A stretch of 64,000 nt of DNA, from positions 186,001 through 250,000 of the forward strand of contig NZ_CP139088.1 in assembly GCF_038024855.1 (NCBI RefSeq), in the 5' to 3' direction. Source of the DNA: Methylocella tundrae (GTDB lineage: Bacteria; Pseudomonadota; Alphaproteobacteria; Rhizobiales; Beijerinckiaceae). Below, piece after piece: positions 1-8,053 of the stretch. Position 1 is the stretch's first letter, and every line of letters starts with the position of its first letter. A program made the position numbers and the translations under genes. Below the pieces are notes generated by a model. That model had not been told where the DNA came from and made no database searches. It saw only the letters and a program-made list of their open reading frames with translations.

Positions 1-234
1 ACCCAGGGCCTCGGTCAGCTCCTTCATGTCGAAAGTGATTTTGCCTTCGCCGTCAATGCGGATCATCGCCGGCATATAGGTGACCTTGATGCCCGGCTTT
101 GCCTCCATCACTTCGGCGATGGCCCGCGCTTCGACACTGTCGTTCATGGTGACGCCGCATTGATGCGAGATTGTTTCATCGAATGTGATCTGATCCATTG
201 GCTTGAATATATTTGCGGTGTGATCTGTGCTCAC
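1..234 (-). CDS. prmD: Propane monooxygenase coupling (effector) protein, C-terminus off window
   Basis: Small regulatory subunit of the MmoB/DmpM family, which binds the di-iron hydroxylase and tunes electron transfer and oxygen activation. Seventy-eight residues are visible from a GTG start, preceded by an AAGGGA ribosome site. The stretch NDSVEARAIAEVMEAKPG followed by MPAMIRIDGEGK is typical of propane monooxygenase coupling proteins rather than methane monooxygenase MmoB. It is the last visible gene of the prmABCD operon, 76 bp after prmC, with a GC-rich hairpin in the gap. The 3' end lies beyond position 1, so the full length is unknown. Confidence 0.85.
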   Translation of the reverse strand, partial: MSTDHTANIFKPMDQITFDETISHQCGVTMNDSVEARAIAEVMEAKPGIKVTYMPAMIRIDGEGKITFDMKELTEALG

Positions 235-270
235 GGTGGGGTCCCTTCAATTCGCGTAAACAGGCATGTT

Positions 271-291
271 GGCGCGGCTGCGCGCCGCGCC
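271..291 (-). other. GC-rich hairpin between prmC and prmD
   Basis: Perfect inverted repeat GGCGCGGC-TGCGC-GCCGCGCC in the 76-bp gap between prmC and prmD. No U-tract follows in the direction of transcription, so it is unlikely to be a full terminator. It may stabilise the 3' end of the upstream message or reduce read-through into prmD (inference). Confidence 0.5.
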
Positions 292-310
292 GTTGTCAAT
301 TCAAGAAAAC

Positions 311-1384
311 TCACCGTGGGAGTTTTTCGACGCCAATGGCGTTTGTGATGGAATCTATCCGCGCAAGCTGCGCTTCTAGAACATCATCGAACCGCGCCCG
401 CTTGTTGACGGGCAGCGACCAGATCGGCTGCAATTGCCGCGCCGCGGCGAGCGCCTGTCCGCCATGCTGGTGAAGCCATTTCTCGAAAAGCTTGCGGTTT
501 TCGGCCCCATATTTCACATCGGAGGCCAACATCGTCAGCAGTTCGACCGTGTTGGCGAGGTTGCGCTCATAGTCGGCCTCGCCTGACGAAATCACCGACG
601 GCGTCATGAAATCGTTTTGGGCGGCGGCGACCTGCATGATGAATCCGCTGCGGAAGAGTTCTCCAAGGAGCGGCTCGACGCAGACATTGGTGGCAAAATA
701 TTGCTCAATATAATCGTTCGTTCCCATCACCCCTTCAATGGTGGCGCGGGTCTCTTGCCAGAGCTCGTCTTCGAGCCAATGCTTTTTGCCGGCGGCAAGA
801 TCGAGGTCGGGCAGGTCAAGGTTGAGATCGCCGAGATAAAGGGTGATGTCCTGAGCGAAGCGGATCTTGTATGAACAGTTCGTCAGCAGCGCATTATTGA
901 CCATCTGCGTGTAGCCCAAACGCTGGGCGTGCATCAGCGAAATGCCAAGCCCGTATTCGAGGTGCTTATAGGCGCCGAGATGATCTTGCAGAATTTTGAC
1001 CCATTGCTTGTCGAAGCGTTGCGGCGCGCCTGAGCGCCTGCCGTTCTGAACAACGTTGAGCACCATGCCGATGATGGTCGACTGGCGCTGATAATGGGTG
1101 CGCTCCCACTCCTGATCGGGCGCGCGGAACACATGCCAGTCCGAACTTTTGACTTTCGTCCAATCCTTGCTGTAGGTCGGATCGCCGTTGGCGAAGGCGA
1201 TGATCCAGTTCTGGGCGAGGTAGCGCTCGGGATCAGGCTGGACGTCGACTGTGACGTCCTCGTAATGCGTCGCTTTACGGCCCTTCGGCTGAAAGTAGTT
1301 GTAATGGCGGCTGTCCGATCCGGGAAAGGTTTTCGCACCCGCGGCGCCGGAAATGGACTCTTCGACATCGACTTTAATGTTCAT
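311..1384 (-). CDS. prmC: Propane monooxygenase hydroxylase small (beta) subunit
   Basis: Beta subunit of the soluble di-iron propane monooxygenase hydroxylase, 357 residues. It has a ferritin-like fold without its own di-iron site and pairs with PrmA in the hydroxylase core. The sequence is rich in Trp, Tyr and His in the helical core, including NWIIAFANGDPTY near residue 57, as in propane and alkene monooxygenase beta subunits. Its ATG overlaps the prmB stop as ATGA, so translation is probably coupled. No gamma subunit gene is present, which argues against methane monooxygenase. Confidence 0.9.
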   Translation of the reverse strand: MNIKVDVEESISGAAGAKTFPGSDSRHYNYFQPKGRKATHYEDVTVDVQPDPERYLAQNWIIAFANGDPTYSKDWTKVKSSDWHVFRAPDQEWERTHYQRQSTIIGMVLNVVQNGRRSGAPQRFDKQWVKILQDHLGAYKHLEYGLGISLMHAQRLGYTQMVNNALLTNCSYKIRFAQDITLYLGDLNLDLPDLDLAAGKKHWLEDELWQETRATIEGVMGTNDYIEQYFATNVCVEPLLGELFRSGFIMQVAAAQNDFMTPSVISSGEADYERNLANTVELLTMLASDVKYGAENRKLFEKWLHQHGGQALAAARQLQPIWSLPVNKRARFDDVLEAQLARIDSITNAIGVEKLPR

Positions 1385-2469
1385 AGCGCTGTTTCCTCCT
1401 CAACTTTTTCGTTGTTGGTTGCAGGGGTAAATTTGTCGAAATAAATGCGCTCCGGTTCGACCCCCGCCATTTGTAGAACTGGAAGCACTGCGTCGATCAA
1501 TGGAGGCGGCCCGCAGGCGTAGGCGTCCGCGCCGTCCCCAATCGATTCGGCCCTGAGCCCACGCTGCACCACTTCGTGGATGAAGCCTCGCTCGCCCTCC
1601 CATTGCTTGTCATCCGCCGCGGCGGACAGAGCCGGGATGAAACGGAAGTCGGGCAGTTCTGCTTCGAGCGATTGAAAGCGGTCGAGCCAAAACAGGTCCG
1701 CCTGCGTGCGTGCGCCATAGTAGAGCCGGATCTGCCGTTGCGGCGCCTCCGCTATTTGGTCTTCGAGGATTGCCAGAAGCGGGGCGAGCCCGGATCCGCC
1801 GCCGATCAGAACCAGGGGCGCATCGTCGCGGTGCTCGCGACGGAAGCATGTGCCGTAAGGGCCGCTGACTGCGACTTTGGCGCCTTTCGCCAGATCGCCG
1901 TCAAGACGTGACGAAAAACGGCCGCCCGAATATTTTTTGATGATGAATTCGAGCCGGGATGGGTCGCTCGGCGGATTGCCCATCGAATACGACCGCGTCG
2001 TTGAGCGATCGGGCAGGGTAATGTCTGCATATTGGCCGGCGAAGAAAGTCATCGGCCTGTCGAGGGAAAGAACAAGTCGACGAATATCTTGCGTCAGCGC
2101 TTCAACAGTCTCGACCTTGCCGCTGAACTCGCTGACGGCCACCGAGTGCGACAGGAGTTCCTCATCGAACATAAGAAGTTCGATTTCGAGGTCGCTGAAG
2201 GGAATTGTGCGGCACAGTAGAACGTGATTGGAGTCGCGTTCTGATTCGGGCAGCGCGAATGTCGAGTATTTCAGCATTTCGGCGTCGCCATCCAGCAACA
2301 CGGCCTTGCACGCTGAGCACTGACCTTCTTTGCAACCATGGATCAGCGCTACGCCTTGCCGGAAGCCGGCGTTCAAGACGGTCTCGCCTTCGTATACCCC
2401 GAATTCAGTGCCGGTCGGCTGCAGCCGCACCGTGTGCAGCGGCTTGCTCGTATCGGGCTTGCTTACCAA
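1381..2469 (-). CDS. prmB: Propane monooxygenase NADH reductase (2Fe-2S/FAD)
   Basis: Electron-transfer reductase feeding NADH electrons to the PrmA di-iron site, 362 residues. The N-terminal plant-type ferredoxin domain has cluster ligands at about C46, C51, C54 and C86 (GCKEGQCSACK, then LLCRT). The FAD/NAD half follows: FAD-binding RSYSMGNPP near residue 160, GPYGTCF, nucleotide-binding GGGSGLAPLL and a late YACGPPPLIDAV. The start is TTG, chosen because AAGGAGG at 2475-2481 lies at ideal spacing. It sits between the two hydroxylase subunit genes, the order seen in propane monooxygenase operons. It overlaps prmC by 4 bp. Confidence 0.92.
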   Translation of the reverse strand: MVSKPDTSKPLHTVRLQPTGTEFGVYEGETVLNAGFRQGVALIHGCKEGQCSACKAVLLDGDAEMLKYSTFALPESERDSNHVLLCRTIPFSDLEIELLMFDEELLSHSVAVSEFSGKVETVEALTQDIRRLVLSLDRPMTFFAGQYADITLPDRSTTRSYSMGNPPSDPSRLEFIIKKYSGGRFSSRLDGDLAKGAKVAVSGPYGTCFRREHRDDAPLVLIGGGSGLAPLLAILEDQIAEAPQRQIRLYYGARTQADLFWLDRFQSLEAELPDFRFIPALSAAADDKQWEGERGFIHEVVQRGLRAESIGDGADAYACGPPPLIDAVLPVLQMAGVEPERIYFDKFTPATNNEKVEEETAL

Positions 2470-2540
2470 AATAGCCTCCTTCCAACCGTTTGGCGTCTCG
2501 CCAGCTGGATCTATCCATCATCTGCTTTTTTTGCCTGCGG

Positions 2541-2584
2541 ACCGGCGCAGGACAGCGGCGTGACGCTGCTGTGCCTGCGCCGGT
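2541..2584 (-). other. Strong hairpin between prmA and prmB
   Basis: Long stem in the prmA-prmB gap: ACCGGCGCAGG pairs with CCTGCGCCGGT, continued inward by ACAGC/GCTGT and GCG/CGC with one bulged base. In the transcribed direction an A-run follows, not a U-run, so it is not a normal intrinsic terminator. It could protect the 3' end of prmA mRNA and raise hydroxylase alpha over reductase (inference). Confidence 0.55.
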
Positions 2585-2599
2585 TCAGGAGGTCTGAAA

Positions 2600-4258
2600 T
2601 CAGAGACGCTTGATAGTGAAGCCCTTTCGATATTCGGCGATGTGCTTCTCGCGTTCGGCGGGCGAGAGCGCGCGCAACGCCGTGATCGGCGCTTTGATCG
2701 TGTAGCCCCGCACGTGATCGAGCGTCCACATGTCCTTCTCCTCGAGAGACAAATGGGGCTGAGCGATCAGCGTCTTGCCGTCGGGACGCACGAAGCCCAT
2801 GTCCTTGATTGCGTCGGCGACGTCCCAGCCGTCATAGAGCTCCTCCCATTGACGCTTGCCGCTGAAGCGGCCCATCGCCGGCGTGGGACGGCCCTGGTAT
2901 TCGGCGGCGAAGGCCTCCTTGTGTGTCCAGCGGTCGACTTCGTGGCCATAGGTGTAGAGTTGTCCGTCGACGACGTCGGTCGTGAACTGATCGCGAATGA
3001 CGGCGGGGACGAGGTTTGACCAGCAGCGGTGCGGATAGACGTAGCCGGTGTCGGCGAAGGTGATCGGCACGCTGCCGGGCTTTGAGAGCTTGCGGTAGTT
3101 CTCCCACCACGCCCCATATTCATTGTACCAGCCCGGATATTTATATTCGAACCATTCGAAATCGCGCTCGTCCGGTCCTTCGAGGCGCCAGAAATTCGCC
3201 CACCACCCGGCGGAGAAGAACTGCGCCACCTTATGCACATAGCCCTGCTTGACGATGCGATCCCAGGCGGCGTGAACGTCGTCGTGATGGATCTTGATGC
3301 CGTATTTTTCGAGCGGAAGCATATAGGTACGGTAGTAATCCTCGTAGATCCAACGGTGCCAGAGCTCGGCGTAGGACTCTTTCTTCTTGTCCCGATGCTT
3401 GGTGCCATATTCGACGATGGTGCCGACGGCGGCGTCGACGATTCCGTGATTTTGCCAGAAGGCGTAACGAATATCGCGCTCGAGAAGCAGGTGATTGTCG
3501 GGGTTGTTGATGACCGACATCAGGAAGGAATGGCCGTTGCCGATGTGGCGCGATTCGTCCGATTGCACCGAAAGAAAGACCGTCGGCAAAGCATAGTCGC
3601 CGTTGCGCGCGGCTTCCGACGGCATGGCGACGAAGAGCGTATTGGTGAACGCGCTTTCGGCGACGACCTGGAGATAGATATTCGCGGCGGTGACGGCGTC
3701 GCCGGTCAGGAAGGCTTCGCCGAACTGACGCCCGATCGTCGTCGCATAGCACTTGCCGAAGGCGGCTTCGGTAATGTCAAAGCCCGCCGGATCGATGTAA
3801 TTTTCCATATACCACTTCTTCAGGTTCATCTGAATGGTGGAATGGCGGAATTCATCTACCATCTGCATCGTGAAGCCGGTGCGCAGATCATCTCCTGGCG
3901 CAAGACGGCCGAGCATCGCCATGGAGCGGGCCGCGGAAATCTCGGGGAACGGAATGATCGCCAGAAACAGTTTCATCCATTCGACCCAGCGCTGCTCGAC
4001 ATTGCTGAACATGTCGCCGCGCAGGGCGGCGTCGAGAGCGCCGTAAACCCGATTGTCCTTTTCTTCCTGCATCGGGAAATAGGAGCGAAGGACCTGCTTC
4101 ATCGGGTCCTTGGGATGTTTCGAAATCTTATAGTCCGTCGGAAATGTCATCGCCTCCTGAACATAGGAAGGCGTCCAGCCGAGATCGGAGATCCTGCGCG
4201 TCGCCTCGGCGATCGGCATGCCTTTCTGTTGCGTAATACTGCTTAACGACAGTGACAT
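2600..4258 (-). CDS. prmA: Propane monooxygenase hydroxylase large (alpha) subunit
   Basis: Catalytic alpha subunit of a soluble di-iron monooxygenase of the propane monooxygenase group, 552 residues, the usual family length. All six iron ligands expected from methane monooxygenase MMOH can be placed: E106 (FPEISAAR), E136 and H139 (DEFRH), E201 (VVAESAFTN), E235 and H238 (DESRH). It hydroxylates propane, probably at the secondary carbon (family knowledge). The start ATG follows an AGGGAGGA ribosome site. First gene of prmABCD, with a 5' leader of about 135 nt from the predicted sigma-54 promoter. Alternative identities are alkene or acetone/phenol-type monooxygenase, less likely given gene order and the coupling protein type. 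Confidence 0.93.
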   Translation of the reverse strand: MSLSLSSITQQKGMPIAEATRRISDLGWTPSYVQEAMTFPTDYKISKHPKDPMKQVLRSYFPMQEEKDNRVYGALDAALRGDMFSNVEQRWVEWMKLFLAIIPFPEISAARSMAMLGRLAPGDDLRTGFTMQMVDEFRHSTIQMNLKKWYMENYIDPAGFDITEAAFGKCYATTIGRQFGEAFLTGDAVTAANIYLQVVAESAFTNTLFVAMPSEAARNGDYALPTVFLSVQSDESRHIGNGHSFLMSVINNPDNHLLLERDIRYAFWQNHGIVDAAVGTIVEYGTKHRDKKKESYAELWHRWIYEDYYRTYMLPLEKYGIKIHHDDVHAAWDRIVKQGYVHKVAQFFSAGWWANFWRLEGPDERDFEWFEYKYPGWYNEYGAWWENYRKLSKPGSVPITFADTGYVYPHRCWSNLVPAVIRDQFTTDVVDGQLYTYGHEVDRWTHKEAFAAEYQGRPTPAMGRFSGKRQWEELYDGWDVADAIKDMGFVRPDGKTLIAQPHLSLEEKDMWTLDHVRGYTIKAPITALRALSPAEREKHIAEYRKGFTIKRL

Positions 4259-4405
4259 ATTCTAAGTCCTCCCTTTATGCACGATTGGAGCGGCCTGTCG
4301 CATGGCTGCTCTCGGACGTTTCTCCGTAGGCCGGTTCAAGCTCCGTTCGGCTCGAAGCGCAGCGCTGGATGTTTTTGTTTGTCACAGCGCCGCCCACGAT
4401 ATGAC

Positions 4406-4421
4406 CGCAACACTCGTGCCA
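4406..4421 (-). promoter_or_regulatory. Sigma-54 (RpoN) promoter of prmABCD
   Basis: On the minus strand the sequence TGGCACG-N4-TTGC matches the -24/-12 consensus at every invariant position. It lies about 150 bp upstream of the prmA ATG and predicts a start near 4394. This implies that a bacterial enhancer-binding protein and RpoN control propane monooxygenase. No such activator gene is in the window. Confidence 0.85.
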
Positions 4422-4513
4422 AAAGAGATACGTGTTATAAATCAATTATGTAGAGACAAAGTGGCGCGCGGCGGCTGTGCGCTTCAGTGTCCGAGTGTTG
4501 CGAGGTGAAACAT

Positions 4514-4523
4514 TGTCGCGACA
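4514..4523. promoter_or_regulatory. Palindrome, candidate enhancer site for prm activator
   Basis: Perfect 10-bp palindrome TGTCGCGACA, about 95 bp upstream of the sigma-54 promoter. That is the usual distance for an enhancer-binding protein site. A related half, TGTTGCGA, lies just beside it at about 4497-4504. The role is inferred from position only. Confidence 0.35.
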
Positions 4524-4600
4524 GTCATCAGCCGCGGGGCCATCGGGATCTCGCTCTTGGACGTTCGTTGTGCGTCGCCGCATCGAAGGCGAGGGCGCGC

Positions 4601-4632
4601 AAAAAAAACGCCGGATGGCGGACCATCCGGCG
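4601..4632 (-). terminator. Intrinsic terminator of the porin gene
   Basis: Stem CGCCGGATGG / CCATCCGGCG, 10 bp with a 4-nt loop. In the minus direction it is followed by eight T. It lies 60 bp after the porin stop codon and insulates the prm promoter region from porin transcription. Confidence 0.9.
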
Positions 4633-4691
4633 TCGAGGGGGGAGGAAGATTAAAACCCGGACGGTTTCTCTTGCGTCAAGCTTGCGACGCG

Positions 4692-6206
4692 TCAAAACGA
4701 AAACAGCGTGCCGACAGCGAGAGCGTTTGAACTGAATGTTCCACCGGATTGGTTTCTTGCAATGCCACGAAACAAATTTGCTTCCAGCATGACCCACGAA
4801 GTCAATTGATAGCGCGCGAAGGCGACATAGGATTCATACGATCGAAGCATATAGGCGTCGTAGTTCTGGGTGGCGTCGTAGCTATTGGCCTGAAGGTAAC
4901 TGATGCCGTAATTCGCGCCCAGCGTCAGTTTGTCGAAGAAGGTGTAGCTGCCCTGGGTCAACCAGCCGTAGGAGTCGCGCTTCTGACCGTTTGGACTGAT
5001 GCCGTCGAAGAACAGCACGCTGGTTCCAAGGCCGTTGCCGTAGTAGCCGTAGCCGAGGAAGCTCGCGTCGCCGACGTCAAGCTTCAGGCCGCCATCGATT
5101 GCGGAGGCTCGGATGGCCTGCCCAACCGGCAATGCATCGCCGACGCCAAATCCTTCGGAGCGCTGCTGCTCGGTTATGCCGGCGGTCCAGGCCGTCAACT
5201 TGACCGCTGGCGCGATCTCGCCCGTATATCTCAGCCGCGCCTGAAACATGGGCTGGTCATGCGCCGTGAGATTGCCTGAGTCCGTCCCGGTAAACACAGC
5301 CAGCTGATCATAGGGCGTGAAGATGCCGACCGAGGCGGTGAGGCCATAAAATGTTGGCGTCGTGTAGCTGATCTGCGGAATCCAATCGGCATAGACATAG
5401 CCGCTGCCGATATGACCGGAGGTGAAGCCCGGCTGCGAATTTCTGAACGGCAGGCCGACGCCGAGAAGCATCGCATCATAGAGGATCACGTCGCCGCCGA
5501 AAAAGCCGAGATCGCGGCCGATCTTGAAGGTGCCGACGTCTGGCGCGCCAATCGTTCCGAAAATCTGACGCATGTCGATGGACGGCGTTCCGAGCGCCGT
5601 TGCATAGCCGAAACTATTCGCGTTGAAAGGCGACGCCCCGACGTTGATATTCGTGCCGACGCTGTAGGCGCCGAATGTCGCCCCGATATCATATCCCATC
5701 TGATTTGTCGCGAGGCTGACGACGAGCGAGCTGCCAAGCATGCCGCCGCGAATGGAATTGCTGTTGTTGTAGATGCTGGTTCCGATGTTGACGAGGCCGC
5801 CAACCACGCCGCCAGCCGTTGCTGTGCCGGTGGTCTGCCCCTTGAATTGTTCGACCGAAAAATAATCTATGCCGCCCGATATCTTGACGTCGACGTCGCC
5901 GACGCGCACGCCAACGCCCTTATCGAGGGCGGTGATGTAGCGATCTGCCGATATCGGAGCCCCTTTGCTGACGACGGCTTGACGGCTTGGTTCTGCGGAT
6001 TTGCGCTTGGCCTCAACTGCGCGGCGCTGCTTCAGCTTTTGATAGTCGCCTTTGGACAAAATACCCTTGGCCTTGAGCTGCTCGATCAGGTCGTCGGTTG
6101 TGTCGGCCCGCGCGGCGTTCGCCATTACCCCAGCGCCGACAAGGCAGCAAAACAGAGTGCGGGCCATACGGCGCCGACTCCGAAACATACGCGGCGATTG
6201 ACGCAT
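4692..6206 (-). CDS. Outer-membrane porin
   Basis: Predicted outer-membrane beta-barrel protein of 504 residues. An N-terminal basic and hydrophobic signal ends in ANAARA at about residue 34. It is followed by a short helical segment (DDLIEQLKAKGILSKGDYQKLK) common before porin barrels. The rest is rich in Gly, aromatic residues and alternating strands, and the protein ends in Phe (VGTLFSF), the barrel-assembly signal. The substrate is unknown. A strong terminator follows. An exact FNR/FixK-type box lies 94 bp upstream of the start codon, so expression may respond to oxygen. It stands as a single transcription unit. Confidence 0.8.
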   Translation of the reverse strand: MRQSPRMFRSRRRMARTLFCCLVGAGVMANAARADTTDDLIEQLKAKGILSKGDYQKLKQRRAVEAKRKSAEPSRQAVVSKGAPISADRYITALDKGVGVRVGDVDVKISGGIDYFSVEQFKGQTTGTATAGGVVGGLVNIGTSIYNNSNSIRGGMLGSSLVVSLATNQMGYDIGATFGAYSVGTNINVGASPFNANSFGYATALGTPSIDMRQIFGTIGAPDVGTFKIGRDLGFFGGDVILYDAMLLGVGLPFRNSQPGFTSGHIGSGYVYADWIPQISYTTPTFYGLTASVGIFTPYDQLAVFTGTDSGNLTAHDQPMFQARLRYTGEIAPAVKLTAWTAGITEQQRSEGFGVGDALPVGQAIRASAIDGGLKLDVGDASFLGYGYYGNGLGTSVLFFDGISPNGQKRDSYGWLTQGSYTFFDKLTLGANYGISYLQANSYDATQNYDAYMLRSYESYVAFARYQLTSWVMLEANLFRGIARNQSGGTFSSNALAVGTLFSF

Positions 6207-6293
6207 AAAATCCCCTCCCGAATTTGCGGCGCATTGATCAGCCCGTCATTTATCGGCGCCAACTTGCAGCAAAGGTCGGGCCAGAAGGGAAAT

Positions 6294-6307
6294 TTGATCC
6301 AAATCAA
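6294..6307. promoter_or_regulatory. FNR/FixK-type box upstream of the porin
   Basis: TTGAT-CCAA-ATCAA matches the FNR consensus TTGAT-N4-ATCAA at every position. It is centred about 94 bp upstream of the porin ATG and there is no gene nearby on the other side. Class II placement would put transcription start near 6259. Oxygen-responsive control is inferred. Confidence 0.6.
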
Positions 6308-6330
6308 TGTGTTGACGAAATTGTTGATAT

Positions 6331-6345
6331 TAACATGAAATGTTA
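6331..6345. promoter_or_regulatory. Inverted repeat TAACAT-GAA-ATGTTA
   Basis: Perfect 6+3+6 inverted repeat in an A+T-rich patch 24 bp upstream of the FNR-type box. It is a possible second operator for the porin promoter; no regulator can be assigned. The remainder of the 6207-6629 gap shows no gene. Confidence 0.35.
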
Positions 6346-6629
6346 TGCTGTAGCGGCGTAGCGATTTGAAACACGCGCGCAACAGTGTCGCGGCGGATGA
6401 CTGCATCCAAAAACGCGGGGAAAAAGGGACGCGAAGGGCTTTTCTTATGACTTTGTCCTGCCGCCGTCAGTGGCCAAGGCAGAGCTGGAGCCGCGGTTTG
6501 ACTTGGCAGCGGGCGCGGATCATCGGCCGGCCAGAAGCGTCGAAGGGCTCGTAGAGCAGAAGCCGGTCTCTTCAGCTCGCCTCGTCTTTTCGATGCGTGA
6601 GGGCCGCGCCGAGCGCTCCCAACGAAACC

Positions 6630-7826
6630 TTACCTGACGAGGACGCCAATCGCCGTGGCGTTGGCGATGTCGATGAAGAAGGCCGACACCAGAGGCAAAA
6701 TAATGAAGGCCGTTGGAGCCGCGCCATGGGCTTTCGTGATGGCGGTCATATTGGCGATCGCCGTTGGCGTCGCGCCGAGGCTGATGCCGCTGAAGCCGGC
6801 CGCGATGACCGCAGCTTCATAGTCGCCGCCCATCGCCGGAAACACTACGAACACGATATAGACGATGGCGGCGATGGTCTGCAGCGTCAGAACCGCGGCG
6901 AGGGCGGGGCCAAGGCCGCCAAGCGTCCAGAGCTGCATGCTCATCAAGGACATCGCGAGAAAGACGTTGAGCGCGAGATCGGAGACGAGCGCGAGCGAAC
7001 GCGTGCGCGCCGGCCACTGCAATCGCGGCAGCAGTCGCGGCGTGATGTTGGTGATTGCGATGGCGGTCAACAGGCATGCGACGAACAGGGGCAGCTTCAA
7101 TCCGAGCCCGACGAGCGCTTCATGGACGATAAAGCCGATGAGTATCGCCACATTGAGGATCAGCACGGTCCACAACAGGCTGATATGGTTCAAATCGTCT
7201 TTGGCTTCCTCGTCGGGAAGTCCGAACATGGGCGCGGCGTCCTCGAGGCCGTGGAGCTTATGGCGCGAAATCAGAAAGCGCGCGACAGGGCCGCCGATGA
7301 GGCTTGCGATCACAAGGCCGAGCGTGGCGGCGGCGGCGCCGATCTCCATGGCGTTGGCCAGTCCAAATCGCTGGGCGATCAGCGGCGCCCACGCGATGGC
7401 GGTCCCATGCCCTCCGATGAGCGACGCCGAGCCGAGCAGAACAGTAATTCCCGCGGGCAGGCCGAGCGCCGTGGCGCTTCCGGCGGCGATGAGGTTCTGG
7501 ATCACGAGGAATACGAGCGTCAGCCCCAACAGGATGAGCAGGGGGCGACCGCCCACGAGGAGATCCCCCAGCTTGGCGTTGAGACCGATGCCAGTGAAGA
7601 AATAAAGGAGAAGCATGTCGCGGGCGTCGAGATCGAAAATGATTTCGAGTCCGAACGCCTCATGTGCGACGAGCGTCGCGAGGGCCGCGAGCAAGCCGCC
7701 GGTTACGGCGTCCGGAATGCTCCAGCGCCGAAGCGGGGCGATCAGGCGGTTCAGCCCGGCGCCAACAAAGAAGACGATGATCGAAATTGTGAAGGTGAGA
7801 AAGCCGGGGGCTTCGAGCGTCGTCAT
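6630..7826 (-). CDS. gltS: Sodium/glutamate symporter
   Basis: Inner-membrane Na+/glutamate symporter of the ESS family, 398 residues, close to the 401 of E. coli GltS. About ten to twelve hydrophobic segments are visible in two inverted halves. The first half carries the reentrant-loop sequence GSASLIGGHGTAIAW near residue 135. It is divergent from the AraC-family gene at 8054, and the shared 230-bp gap holds repeated candidate operator motifs. The 420-bp gap after the stop codon shows no clear terminator. Confidence 0.88.
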   Translation of the reverse strand: MTTLEAPGFLTFTISIIVFFVGAGLNRLIAPLRRWSIPDAVTGGLLAALATLVAHEAFGLEIIFDLDARDMLLLYFFTGIGLNAKLGDLLVGGRPLLILLGLTLVFLVIQNLIAAGSATALGLPAGITVLLGSASLIGGHGTAIAWAPLIAQRFGLANAMEIGAAAATLGLVIASLIGGPVARFLISRHKLHGLEDAAPMFGLPDEEAKDDLNHISLLWTVLILNVAILIGFIVHEALVGLGLKLPLFVACLLTAIAITNITPRLLPRLQWPARTRSLALVSDLALNVFLAMSLMSMQLWTLGGLGPALAAVLTLQTIAAIVYIVFVVFPAMGGDYEAAVIAAGFSGISLGATPTAIANMTAITKAHGAAPTAFIILPLVSAFFIDIANATAIGVLVR

Positions 7827-7924
7827 CGAAAGTCCGTGAGCGCGACGAGGTCGTCTGGACGAGATTAAACGCCAGAAGACGCCCGCGATGGGGCCAAGCA
7901 GCGAGAGCGAAGCTTAGTTTCTGG

Positions 7925-8008
7925 AACTTTGCAACCCTCGAAAGGCAAAGTTGCCGGGGTCGCGCCGGCCGCCTTGGCAGTCTGATTAGCAGCTTGAAAG
8001 GCAAAGCT
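7925..8008. promoter_or_regulatory. Repeated motif GAAAGGCAAAG in the gltS-araC gap
   Basis: The sequence GAAAGGCAAAG followed by T/C-T occurs twice in direct orientation, at 7940-7952 and 7996-8008. The first copy also forms an inverted repeat with AACTTTGC at 7925-7932. AraC-family regulators often bind paired direct repeats, so these are candidate sites controlling gltS, the regulator itself, or both. Confidence 0.4.
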
Positions 8009-8053
8009 TATCGAGTCTATATGTGGAGCTTCAGGAGTCGAAGGAGATCGACG

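Noticed and set aside
1..4258. Soluble methane monooxygenase (mmoXYBZDC)
   Set aside because: There is no gamma subunit gene, the reductase gene lies between the alpha and beta genes, and the coupling protein is of the propane monooxygenase type.
6597..7868. Long plus-strand frame (423 codons) over gltS
   Set aside because: Composition is extreme (Arg, Glu, Asp, Gln), with no recognisable domain; the minus strand gives a clear GltS.
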